Positions 1-7,544 of a DNA stretch of 64,000 nt are shown here, one piece after another. The DNA lies in assembly GCF_014489555.1 (NCBI RefSeq), contig NZ_CP060784.1, forward strand, positions 1,178,001-1,242,000, written 5' to 3'. The DNA is from Hymenobacter qilianensis. Lineage in GTDB: Bacteria > Bacteroidota > Bacteroidia > Cytophagales > Hymenobacteraceae. Below the pieces are notes generated by a model. The model was not told the origin of the DNA, ran no database searches, and worked only from the letters and a program-made list of their open reading frames with translations. Within the stretch, counting starts at the first letter, position 1. Each line of letters begins with the position of its first letter. Position numbers and translations under genes: made by a program.

Positions 1-1
1 C

Positions 2-154
2 TTAACGGGCACCAACCTCTTCGACGTTGGCTATCAAAGCCATTTGAGCCGGCTGAAGTATGCGGCCTTCAATCCTACGAATGGCCGCAGCGGCGTATTT
101 AATATGGGCCAAAATGTGAGCCTGAAGCTGCTGGTGCCGCTGGTGTTTAAGTAG
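2..154 (+). CDS. TonB-dependent receptor, C-terminal fragment
   Basis: The window opens inside a gene; about 50 codons remain in frame before TAG at 152-154. The peptide contains NLFDVGYQSHLSRLKY, then GRSGVFNMGQN, and ends LVPLVFK. A tail with a final NLFD..Y..HLSRLKY block, a GR.GVFNMG.N strand and a terminal hydrophobic strand ending in F is typical of the last beta-strands of TonB-dependent outer-membrane receptors in Bacteroidota. The substrate cannot be told from this piece. The cation exporter gene starts 18 bases later on the same strand, so the two may be co-transcribed and this could be a metal receptor; that is inference. Confidence 0.72.
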   Translation, partial: LTGTNLFDVGYQSHLSRLKYAAFNPTNGRSGVFNMGQNVSLKLLVPLVFK

Positions 155-172
155 AAACAGCTATACGAAACC

Positions 173-1093
173 ATGGCGCACGCTCACCACCACGGTCACG
201 ACCACCATCATCACGGCCCCGCAGAGGGCGACTATGGGCAGGCATTTGCCGTGGGCATCGGGCTGAATATGGTTTTTGTGGTGGCGGAGGCGGCGGGCGG
301 GCTATGGGCTAATTCATCGGCCTTGCTTTCCGACGCAGGCCATAATCTGAGCGATGTACTGAGTTTGGCGCTGGCTTGGGGCGCTACTCGTTTGGCTCGT
401 CAGCCAGCTTCCGAAAGGTATACTTATGGGCTAAAAAGTGCCACTATTCAGGCTGCGTTGCTGAATGCTGCCCTGCTGTACGCGGCGCTTGGCATTATTC
501 TCTGGGATGCCATCGACCACCTGCTTCACCCTGCCCCTGTTAATGGCCGCATCGTGATGCTGCTGGCGGGAATCGGTATTCTGGTCAATGGCTTCACGGC
601 TTGGCTGTTTCGGCGGGGGCAGCAGGGCGATGTAAACGTGCGCGGCGCCTACCTGCACATGCTCACCGACGCACTGGTATCGGCGGGCGTGGTAGTTGGG
701 GGCGGGCTCGTACTCTGGACGGGGTGGCTGCGACTCGATGCGCTGATAAGCTTCGGTATTCTGGGCCTGATTGCGTACAGCTCGTGGGGGCTGCTGCGCG
801 AAACCGTGCAGCTCAGCCTGCACGCCGTACCGCCGGGTATTGATATAGCCGCTGTGCGTCAGTTTTTGCTGGCGCGCCCCGGCGTTACGCAAGTCCATGA
901 TCTGCACGTGTGGCCCCTGAGCACCCGCGATACCGCGCTTAGTGCTCACGTCGTACGCTCCGGCGGCACCAACAACGCCTTCTTGCAGGAGCTGCAAGCC
1001 ACGCTACAGGCTCAGTTTGGTATCAGCCATTGCACGGTGCAGGTAGAGGATACCGTACCGGTAGCAGGAAGCCACGGCGGCTGCGAGGAATAG
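173..1093 (+). CDS. Cation diffusion facilitator (CDF) metal exporter
   Basis: The 306-residue protein belongs to the CDF family (CzcD/ZitB type), inner-membrane divalent metal/proton antiporters. The N-terminus (residues 2-14) is histidine-rich, as in many zinc or cobalt exporters. The transport site is visible: D54 and HNLSD (57-61) in the second membrane helix and HMLTD (162-166) in the fifth. Six hydrophobic segments precede a C-terminal cytoplasmic domain (about 215-300) with HDLHVWPLS, the usual CDF dimerisation and metal-sensing fold, and a short Cys/His tail. It follows a TonB receptor fragment by 18 bases and precedes an MFS transporter on the same strand. Zinc/cobalt/cadmium specificity cannot be fixed from sequence alone. 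Confidence 0.95.
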   Translation: MAHAHHHGHDHHHHGPAEGDYGQAFAVGIGLNMVFVVAEAAGGLWANSSALLSDAGHNLSDVLSLALAWGATRLARQPASERYTYGLKSATIQAALLNAALLYAALGIILWDAIDHLLHPAPVNGRIVMLLAGIGILVNGFTAWLFRRGQQGDVNVRGAYLHMLTDALVSAGVVVGGGLVLWTGWLRLDALISFGILGLIAYSSWGLLRETVQLSLHAVPPGIDIAAVRQFLLARPGVTQVHDLHVWPLSTRDTALSAHVVRSGGTNNAFLQELQATLQAQFGISHCTVQVEDTVPVAGSHGGCEE

Positions 1094-1210
1094 CTTCAGG
1101 CACGGCAACCAGCACAAAGCAGCGCTTTAGAACTTCTGGGGGCTTCTTTGCCAAAAAATCTCCACCTTCACCCTCCCTGTACTCCCCAAAACCACCCACC
1201 CCCTCCGTAT

Positions 1211-2475
1211 ATGAGCAATCCCGCTGCCCCAGCCCCCATTTTGCCCCCGAAACGAAACACGCTTCCGTGTTCAGCGCCGTGGTAATTGTGGCGGCTCTGG
1301 GCTACTTCGTGGATATTTATGACCTGATCCTGTTCAGCATCGTGCGCGTGCAAAGCCTGAATGCGCTGGGCGTAACCGATCAGGCGGCCGTCACCAGCCA
1401 GGGGCTTTACCTGATCAATATGCAGATGGGCGGCATGCTGCTGGGGGGCATTTTGTGGGGCGTGCTGGGTGATAAGCGCGGCCGGATTTCGGTGCTGTTC
1501 GGGTCTATACTCTTGTACTCGCTAGCCAACATTGCCAACGGCTTCGTGCAGACCATCGATCAGTATGCCTGGCTGCGACTTATTGCAGGCATCGGTTTGG
1601 CCGGAGAACTAGGCGCGGGCATCACGCTGGTAGCCGAGAGTCTGCCCAAAGAAAAGCGCGGCTACGGCACCATGATCGTGGCTACGGTGGGCGTATCGGG
1701 GGCAATGCTGGCTTACTGGGTGGGCGAGCGGTTTGGCTGGCGCAACGCCTACTTTATCGGTGGCGGCCTCGGACTGGCCTTGCTGTTATTGCGCGTAAGC
1801 GTTTATGAATCAGGCATGTTTGAGCAGGCCAAGCGCAGTGAGGCCGTGCGCGGCCGGTTTCTAGACTTATTCACCAACGGCCCGCGCCTGGTCAAGTATA
1901 TCAAGTGTCTGCTTATTGGGGTGCCTCTGTGGTTTGTAGTCGGCATTCTGATAACCTTGGCCCCGGAGTTTGGGCGGGAGTTGGGCGTGCAGGGCGAAGT
2001 AACGGCCGGTCTGGCGGTGTTCTGGTGTTATTTCGGACTCGTATTCGGTGATTTTGCCAGCGGCGGCCTCAGTCAGATTTGGCGTAGCCGCAACCGTGCG
2101 CTTCAGGTGTTTCTGGTTTTCTGCGGGCTTATGGTAGCGGCCTATTTGTTTGGCTTGCGCGGGGCCAGCACCACTACTTTCTATGCCGTGTGTTTTGTGC
2201 TGGGCTTATCCGTGGGCTTCTGGGCGTTGTTTGTGACCGTGGCGGCTGAACAGTTCGGCACTAATCTGCGGGCGACGGTAGCTACTACGGCTCCCAACTT
2301 CGCCCGCGGCTCTGTGATAATCCTCGCCCCCACGTTTCAGTTACTCACTGGCCCACTGGGACTTATCGGGAGTGCGGCAGTGCTGGGAGTGGTATCGTTG
2401 CTGATTGCTTTCTGGAGTGTGAGCACGCTGCCCGAGAGCTACGGCAAAGACCTTGATTATCTGGAAGTTTCCTGA
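1211..2475 (+). CDS. MFS transporter, frameshifted near the start codon
   Basis: This is a major facilitator superfamily permease of about 421 residues with twelve hydrophobic segments. The loop-2/3 motif is seen as GVLGDKRGR, and an acidic Glu-rich helix (GLAGELGAGITLVAE) resembles metabolite/sugar symporters. The natural start appears to be ATG 1211. Read from there the frame gives MSNPAAPAPILPP and then breaks at a C5 run (1244-1248). Adding one C joins it in frame to ETKHASVFSAVVIVAALG and the rest of the protein; without it the frame stops after about 24 codons. An open frame does extend upstream to 1030, but it overlaps the CDF gene and reads low-complexity sequence, so it is rejected. 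The substrate is not known. Confidence 0.85.
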
Positions 2476-2539
2476 GCATTCGGTAACATTCGGCTGCTCC
2501 GTAGCGTTTCAGGCTAAACAGCGGCAAGCCCGACCTATC

Positions 2540-2941
2540 ATGAAAAAGTTACTGAGTATTCTTACCCTGGTTGGCATCGCTTTAGTGAGCCATACAGCCC
2601 AGGCTCAAACCACCGTTGATTCTGCTCAAGTGCGGCTTCAGCAACAGCAGGATGCGCTAAAAACCAATCAACAGGCTTTGAAGGAAGAGCGCAAGGAACG
2701 CGAGAAGACTGCCGACGGAATTGACAATCAGCGCGACGACATGCGCAAGCAGAAGAGAGAAATGGAGCGTCAGGAAGACGAGATGGATGCTAATCGTCGG
2801 GCCCAAAAAAGGCAGATAGACGGCCAAGAGTTGGATCTGAAAGCCACGAAGCAGCGCGATAAAGCGCGGCAGGCAGAATTGAAAGCTGAAAAACTTCGCA
2901 TCAAAGCTGAAAAACAGCGCATGAAAGCAGCGAAACAATAA
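2540..2941 (+). CDS. Secreted coiled-coil protein, unknown function
   Basis: The 133-residue protein starts at ATG 2540 with a clean signal peptide (MKKLLSILTLVGIALVSHTAQA, cut before QTTVD). The mature part is almost entirely a charged helix: Lys, Glu, Arg, Gln and Asp dominate in heptad-like spacing, with short repeats near the end (KAEKLRIKAEKQRMKAAKQ). It should form an extended periplasmic coiled coil. No catalytic motif and no known family were recognised. An upstream in-frame extension to 2453 is possible but would bury the signal peptide. A strong terminator follows at 2988, so the gene is probably monocistronic or the end of the MFS transcript. Confidence 0.75.
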   Translation: MKKLLSILTLVGIALVSHTAQAQTTVDSAQVRLQQQQDALKTNQQALKEERKEREKTADGIDNQRDDMRKQKREMERQEDEMDANRRAQKRQIDGQELDLKATKQRDKARQAELKAEKLRIKAEKQRMKAAKQ

Positions 2942-2987
2942 CTTTCGCTTACCATTTTGTTGCGTAGGTAACTGCCTACATCTTTTT

Positions 2988-3016
2988 AAAACTCCAGCCA
3001 ACCGGCTGGAGTTTTT
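2988..3016 (+). terminator. Rho-independent terminator
   Basis: A 12-bp stem (AAAACTCCAGCC / GGCTGGAGTTTT) with a four-base loop runs into a T tract, 46 bases after the coiled-coil gene. The A and T flanks make it usable in both directions. Confidence 0.85.
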
Positions 3017-3049
3017 TATGCTTCCACACTCACGCTTTACTCTTTTTCA

Positions 3050-3499
3050 ATGGCCAATCTACCGACCAAAAACACGGCTCGCTATTATCCGCTCCACCAT
3101 TTCGTTTTGCTTCCGGCTGCCCTTATTATGGCCTTTTACACTGGCCGGCGCTACGCTGAGGTTGCTGGCGACGACTCAGATCTTTCGCGCCTCTGGTTTT
3201 CCCTCATGGCCCTCGCCGTTATTGGGGCAGGAGTTCTGCTCATGCTGCGGCAGCATTATGCCCTTACTTTGCAAGACCGCTTGATTCGGCTGGAGGTGCG
3301 GCAGCGGTATTTTGAGGTCACGGGCCAAAGCCTGCGCCCGCTGGAAGACCGGCTTTCGCTGAAGCAAATTCTGTCGTTGCGCTTTGCCGGCGACGCGGAG
3401 CTGGCTAGCTTGGTGCAGGCTACAATCAGCGAAAATTTGCCCCCCAAAACCATTCAGGCTCGTATTCAGGACTTTCACTTCGACCCTATGCGGGTGTGA
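3050..3499 (+). CDS. DUF6526-like small membrane protein
   Basis: The 149-residue protein has an N-terminal RYYPLHHFVLLP motif before a first membrane helix (about 17-33) and a second helix around residues 47-65. A cytoplasmic helical part follows (RLEVRQRYFEVTG, LSLKQILSLRFAGDAEL). The 'YYxxHHF' start, two helices and a helical tail with 'LRFA.D.EL' match my memory of the Bacteroidota family DUF6526, whose role is unknown. The start ATG 3050 sits just after the preceding terminator. The C-terminus encodes LPP through a copy of the G6 motif on the opposite strand (C run 3440-3445). The next gene starts 58 bases later on the same strand. Confidence 0.8.
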   Translation: MANLPTKNTARYYPLHHFVLLPAALIMAFYTGRRYAEVAGDDSDLSRLWFSLMALAVIGAGVLLMLRQHYALTLQDRLIRLEVRQRYFEVTGQSLRPLEDRLSLKQILSLRFAGDAELASLVQATISENLPPKTIQARIQDFHFDPMRV

Positions 3500-3557
3500 G
3501 GAAAGCTTACACCAATCAAATGGCTGCCTGACCATTTAACAATCAACCGTTTACATC

Positions 3558-3860
3558 ATGATTCTTTACAACGTAACAAGCAGCATTGAGCCAGAAATAG
3601 CGGACGAATGGCTGACTTTTATGCAGGAAACCCATATGCCGGAGGTGATGGCCACTGGTTTTTTCATCCGCAGTCAGCTTTGCCGCCTCCTTGATGAGGA
3701 AGAGGGCGGCATCACCTACGCCGCGCAGTACTACTGCCATAGTCTGGAGCAGCTCGAAGAATATCAGCGCGTAGCCGCCCCCGGCCTGCGCACCGACCTC
3801 GAAATCCGCTTTCCGGGTCAGTACGTTTCCTTCCGCACGGTGCTGGAGGTGATGGAATAA
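3558..3860 (+). CDS. DUF4286 family protein
   Basis: The 100-residue protein begins MILYNVTSSIEPEIADEWLTFM and contains HMPEVMATGFF and QYYCHSLEQLEEYQR, the signature of the small Bacteroidota family DUF4286. These are single-domain ferredoxin-like (dimeric alpha/beta barrel type) proteins of about 100 residues with unknown function. There is no signal peptide, so it is cytoplasmic. The ATG at 3558 is clear. The gene faces the GNAT gene, and the two share the bidirectional terminator between them. Confidence 0.88.
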   Translation: MILYNVTSSIEPEIADEWLTFMQETHMPEVMATGFFIRSQLCRLLDEEEGGITYAAQYYCHSLEQLEEYQRVAAPGLRTDLEIRFPGQYVSFRTVLEVME

Positions 3861-3911
3861 GCGGCGAAATAGTGATTGGTGGGTTAGTCTCACAACCCTT
3901 TTCTGCATTAC

Positions 3912-3948
3912 AAAAAAAGCCCCCAGAAACTTCTGGGGGGCTTTTTTT
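3912..3948. terminator. Bidirectional terminator with G5/G6 stem
   Basis: AAAAAAAGCCCCCAGAA / TTCTGGGGGGCTTTTTTT forms a strong hairpin with A and T tracts on both sides, placed between convergent genes (DUF4286 and GNAT). One arm has five C and the other six G, leaving a one-base bulge, consistent with the single-base homopolymer losses seen elsewhere in the window. Confidence 0.9.
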
Positions 3949-3967
3949 AGCCAATTTATTAGACTAC

Positions 3968-4474
3968 TTACCCATTCAACGCAGCAGCTTCGGCAGCGGG
4001 AGCGCAAACGTAGGCTTGCAGCTGCTCGGCGCTGAGGTTGCCGTTGAACCACTCCGGGTCGAGGTTGGCCCCGATCTTTTTGTAGAAGCCAATGGCGGGC
4101 TCGTTCCACTCCAGCACCTGCCACTTCATGCGGTTGGCACCGGTCGCGCGCGCTTCGGCCACCACCGCGTCGAAAAGCAGCTTACCGAGGCCCGTACCAC
4201 GCACTTGTTCCGTTACAACCAGGTCTTCCAGAAAGAGCATCCGGCCCTTCCAGGTAGAGTACGCGGTATAGTACAAAGCTATGCCTACGATGTGCTGGGG
4301 GGCTTTTTCAGCTACAAAAAACTTGAAGATGGGGTCGGGGCCAAAGCCGTCGCGCTCCATATCGGCCAGGGTGTTGGTCACCTCGTGGGGCGCGCGCTCA
4401 TACACGGCCAACTCCTGAATAAGCGCCAGCACTTGGGGCAAATCGGCGCGTGTGCCACGGCGGATTGTTGTCAT
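3968..4474 (-). CDS. GNAT N-acetyltransferase, SSAT/thialysine type
   Basis: The 168-residue protein is a single GNAT acetyl-CoA-dependent acetyltransferase domain. The acetyl-CoA pyrophosphate-binding motif A is seen as VTEQVRGTGLGKLL after the core strand FLEDLVV; motif B follows as NEPAIGFYKKIGA. The segment YYTAYSTWKGRMLFLEDL and the ending MKWQVLEWNEPAIGFYKKIGA closely resemble the spermidine/spermine (SSAT2) or thialysine acetyltransferase branch, which act on small diamines or lysine analogues. The substrate is inferred from this resemblance only. The start ATG at 4474 gives a domain of normal length. It is convergent with DUF4286 and follows the lipoprotein gene on the same strand after a hairpin. 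Confidence 0.9.
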   Translation of the reverse strand: MTTIRRGTRADLPQVLALIQELAVYERAPHEVTNTLADMERDGFGPDPIFKFFVAEKAPQHIVGIALYYTAYSTWKGRMLFLEDLVVTEQVRGTGLGKLLFDAVVAEARATGANRMKWQVLEWNEPAIGFYKKIGANLDPEWFNGNLSAEQLQAYVCAPAAEAAALNG

Positions 4475-4536
4475 CAGTAGGAGATGAAGGGTTTGGAAAA
4501 CTATTTAGGCACTACACAAATAAGAGCCGAAAAGCA

Positions 4537-4573
4537 CAATGAGCAATAGCACTAAACCGGCTATTGCTCATTG
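4537..4573. terminator. 14-bp stem hairpin, probable terminator
   Basis: CAATGAGCAATAGC and its exact complement enclose a nine-base loop, between the lipoprotein stop (4600) and the GNAT start (4474). On the minus strand the stem is followed by TGCTTTT, a weak T tract. It most likely ends the lipoprotein transcript. Confidence 0.55.
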
Positions 4574-4599
4574 TATACTATACCTTCTAAAGCGCTCAA

Positions 4600-4833
4600 T
4601 TACATTTGAGGCTGCATATTCTTGATGCTTTCCGTAGCGTTGGCGGCGTTTATTTCGCGCGGCACGTTAGGGTCGGGCTTGCCGCCAGTGGTGTCGGCAG
4701 CGGCAGGAATGGGCGGCAAGGGCTTCACGGCCACATTCTCGTCCATGTTCTTATAATCCGGATTCTTGCACGAGGTCACGGATAGGGTCAGGGAAGCGCC
4801 GGCCAACAGACCGAGCACAAGCGTTTTCTTCAT
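4600..4833 (-). CDS. Small lipoprotein, unknown function
   Basis: The 77-residue protein starts at ATG 4833 with MKKTLVLGLLAGASLTLSVTSC, a lipoprotein signal whose lipobox ends VTSC (Cys22). The mature peptide is short, Pro/Asn-rich and without recognisable domain (KPLPPIPAAADTTGG, ending NMQPQM). An upstream in-frame start at 4881 would add 16 residues before the signal and is unlikely. A TATCTTGC element about 40 bases upstream (4871-4878, minus strand) resembles a Bacteroidota -7 box. It is probably anchored in the inner or outer membrane; no function can be assigned. Confidence 0.7.
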   Translation of the reverse strand: MKKTLVLGLLAGASLTLSVTSCKNPDYKNMDENVAVKPLPPIPAAADTTGGKPDPNVPREINAANATESIKNMQPQM

Positions 4834-4947
4834 AAACAGCCGAATAAGGCGGGCAATTGGGTTTCGGGCCGCAAGATACAAAGCGACCCGCGAAAGGTTA
4901 GTACGGAAAAAAGCCCGTCAGTGGCTAATTATTTTCTTGCAGCCATA

Positions 4948-5041
4948 TAGAGACACGTACTTGTGACTTCCTGTCAAACGATGCTGGTTGCGCCGTTCAT
5001 ACTATTGTCGTTCAACGATGAGACACAAATAGGTGTCTCTA
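4948..5041. repeat. Intergenic repeat with TAGAGAC...GTCTCTA ends
   Basis: A 94-base element begins TAGAGACAC and ends GTGTCTCTA. Its right half (GTTCAACGATGAGACACAAATAGGTGTCTCTAC) is, when inverted, nearly identical to the left end of the element at 59558. It touches the stop codon of the prolyl oligopeptidase gene. The terminal inverted repeats and short length suggest a MITE-like or REP-like non-autonomous unit. Confidence 0.6.
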
Positions 5042-7237
5042 CTTGCCATACGGGTTTAGGCCCATGCTGTAATAGGTGAAGGCCCACACATCGGCCCACT
5101 CCTGAATCTGAAGCTTGGTGCTTTTGCCCGCGCCATGGCCCGCATTTACGTCTACGCGGATAAGCTGGGGGTTGGCCCCGCCTGCTTTTTCCTGCAAAGC
5201 CGCGGCAAACTTAAACGAGTGCGCGGGCACTACGCGGTCGTCGTGGTCGGCGGTGGTAATCATCGTGGCCGGATAGTCGGCGCCTGGCTTCAACGTGTGC
5301 AGGGGCGAGAAGCTATAAAGGTTCTGAAACTGCGCGTAGTTGTCGGAGGTGCCGTATTCAGGCGCCCAGTTCCAGCCGATGGTAAACTTCTGGTAGCGCA
5401 GCATGTCCATTACGCCCACAGCCGGCAACGCCACGCGCGCCACATCGGGCCGCTGAATCATGGTAGCGCCCACCAGCAAGCCGCCATTGGAGCCGCCCGC
5501 AATAGCTAAGTGCTTAGGCGACGTATAGTTCTGCACCGACAAGTACTCGGCGGCGGCAATGAAGTCGTCGAACACGTTTTGCTTGTTGGGCGTCATGCCG
5601 GCTTTGTGCCAGGCCTCGCCGTACTCGCCGCCCCCGCGCAGATTGGCTACGGCCAGCACGCCGCCGTTTTCCAGCCATAGCATGCGCGCCACGCTAAAGG
5701 AAGGCGTCAGGGAAACATCAAATCCTCCGTAGCCATAGAGGTAAGTCGGATTCTTGCCGTCGAGCTTCAAACCCTTCTTGTGCACGATAAACATCGGAAT
5801 CTTCGTGCCGTCTTTGCTGCTGTAGAACACCTGCGTGGTCAGGTAATCATCGGGCTTTACCTCCACCTTTGGCGCCTGAAACACAGTGCTTTGCTTGGTG
5901 GCGAGGTCGTATTTGTAAATAGTGGTCGGGTAAGTAAACGAGGTAAAGGCGTAGTACACTTCCTTGGCATCGCGGCGCCCACTGAAGCCGGCGGCGGTAC
6001 CAATGGCCGGCAGTTCCACGTCGTTCTGAAACTCGCCCGCCTCGCTGTACACCTTTACCTGGCTGCTGGCATCCTTTAAGTAGGTTGCAATGAGGCGGCC
6101 GCCCACGTGCTCCACATTGTCAATCTTGTAAGTGGTTTCGGGCAGCACCGTTTTCCAGTTGGCTTGCTGGGGCTTTTTGGGGTCGATGAGTACCAAGCGG
6201 TAGAGTGGCGCCTGGTAGTTGGTAAGCACCAATAATTTGCCCCCCACGCTGCCCACTACCGAGTTGTTGTGCTCAAAGCTGCTGATGAGCGTGGTGAACT
6301 TGTCGGCTTGCTTCGCGTCGGTGAGGTCGCGCACGGCGAGGCGGTTGCCGTCGGCCACGCCGTCGGTGAGGCTTAGTACCAGAAACCGCTCATCCTCCGT
6401 AGTGCCCGCAAAGCGGAAACCCAGGGGCATTTTCTTGTTCTCATACACCAGCTTGTCGGCCTTTTGCGGGGTGCCAAGCTGGTGGTAATACACCTGGTGA
6501 AACTCGTTTTTGCCCGCCAGCTGGTTTTCGCCCTGCTTGGGTGCGGCGTAGCGGCTGTAGTAAAAGCCATCCTTGGTCCACGCCACCCCCGACACCTTCA
6601 CCCATTCCAGCTCATCCTTCAGCGGTTGCCGCGTTTTCAGGTCCAGCACCTTCACCTTCAGCCAGTCGGAGCCGCCGCCGGAGGTAGCGTACGCCATGTA
6701 GCGGTGGTCGTTGGAGAAGTAGGTGCCGGTAAGGGCCGTGGTACCGTCGGCCGAGAACTTGTTGGGGTCGAGCAGGACTTCCGGCTGGCTCTGGGGGGCA
6801 TTTTTCTGCACGTACAGCACCGCCTGGTTTTGTAGGCCGTCGTTTTTGGAGAAATACAGCTGCCCGTCTTCCACCTGTGGCACGCCGTAGCGCTCGTAGT
6901 TCCAGATGGTAGTCAGCCGCTCCCGGATCTTATCCCGAAATGGTATTTTCTCCAAATAGCCGAAGGTCAGCTTGTTCTGCGCTTCCACCCAGGCTTTGGT
7001 TTCGGGCGAGTCCAGGTCTTCAAGCCAGCGGTAGGGGTCGGTTACGGGCGTGCCGTGGTAGTCATCGACGTGGTCGGACTTGCGGGTTTCGGGGTACTTC
7101 ACGGAGGAAACAGATGGGGTAACGGCCGCCATATGAGGGTTGGCTGAATAAGTAGTAGCCGATTTGGCAGTTGGCCCCGCAGAGCGGCAAGCCCCCAGCG
7201 CGAGCAAAGCCAGCAGCGGATATTTAGTGATGTGCAT
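5039..7237 (-). CDS. Prolyl oligopeptidase family serine peptidase (S9A), lipoprotein
   Basis: The 732-residue protein matches the S9A family in length and layout: an N-terminal helical segment ([21 protein letters not shown]), a seven-bladed propeller (about 110-460) and a C-terminal alpha/beta-hydrolase domain. The catalytic triad is visible: Ser593 in GGSNGG, Asp about 677 in DHDDRV and His711 in NAGHG. The oxyanion/lid block [15 protein letters not shown] is also present. Residues 1-16 end in a lipobox (LALGAC), so it is probably a membrane-anchored periplasmic enzyme cleaving proline-containing peptides up to about 30 residues. The start at 7237 is supported by the lipoprotein signal. 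It is transcribed alone, away from the iron-uptake genes. Confidence 0.95.
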   Translation of the reverse strand: MHITKYPLLALLALGACRSAGPTAKSATTYSANPHMAAVTPSVSSVKYPETRKSDHVDDYHGTPVTDPYRWLEDLDSPETKAWVEAQNKLTFGYLEKIPFRDKIRERLTTIWNYERYGVPQVEDGQLYFSKNDGLQNQAVLYVQKNAPQSQPEVLLDPNKFSADGTTALTGTYFSNDHRYMAYATSGGGSDWLKVKVLDLKTRQPLKDELEWVKVSGVAWTKDGFYYSRYAAPKQGENQLAGKNEFHQVYYHQLGTPQKADKLVYENKKMPLGFRFAGTTEDERFLVLSLTDGVADGNRLAVRDLTDAKQADKFTTLISSFEHNNSVVGSVGGKLLVLTNYQAPLYRLVLIDPKKPQQANWKTVLPETTYKIDNVEHVGGRLIATYLKDASSQVKVYSEAGEFQNDVELPAIGTAAGFSGRRDAKEVYYAFTSFTYPTTIYKYDLATKQSTVFQAPKVEVKPDDYLTTQVFYSSKDGTKIPMFIVHKKGLKLDGKNPTYLYGYGGFDVSLTPSFSVARMLWLENGGVLAVANLRGGGEYGEAWHKAGMTPNKQNVFDDFIAAAEYLSVQNYTSPKHLAIAGGSNGGLLVGATMIQRPDVARVALPAVGVMDMLRYQKFTIGWNWAPEYGTSDNYAQFQNLYSFSPLHTLKPGADYPATMITTADHDDRVVPAHSFKFAAALQEKAGGANPQLIRVDVNAGHGAGKSTKLQIQEWADVWAFTYYSMGLNPYGK

Positions 7238-7263
7238 GAGGTGTAGGGCAGCGGAGTGTATGT

Positions 7264-7271
7264 CGAAGATA
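7264..7271 (-). promoter_or_regulatory. Possible -7 promoter element for the S9 peptidase
   Basis: On the minus strand TATCTTCG lies 26 bases before the start codon, matching TAnnTTnG of Bacteroidota sigma-A promoters. No convincing TTG at -33 was found, so support is weak. The 7238-7544 gap otherwise holds AT-rich sequence and a second candidate, TTCCTTTGC (7504-7512), for the divergent TonB receptor gene. Confidence 0.35.
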
Positions 7272-7544
7272 GAAGTCCATCTTCGCTTTATCTCATAATG
7301 AGGCTGGCTTCCTTGTAATATATAAAGTCACGCCGTTCCAGTGGCAGTGTTTATCAGGTTGAGCGCAGCCATAAAATATTCACAGCTTATCATTTGTAAT
7401 GCTGCTCCTCTTATGGCTTACATGCTAACCTATATAAGAAGAGAAAAGGCTTGCTACTGTTCAAATAACTATTCAGAATTTTTCTAAATAAGAGGATATG
7501 TTGTTCCTTTGCATCTCTTTAGAAAGTTTCTGAATAAGCAATTT

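Noticed and set aside
1030..1210. Upstream start of the MFS gene inside the CDF gene
   Set aside because: The extra residues are low-complexity and overlap the CDF coding end; ATG 1211 with a one-base correction gives a natural N-terminus.
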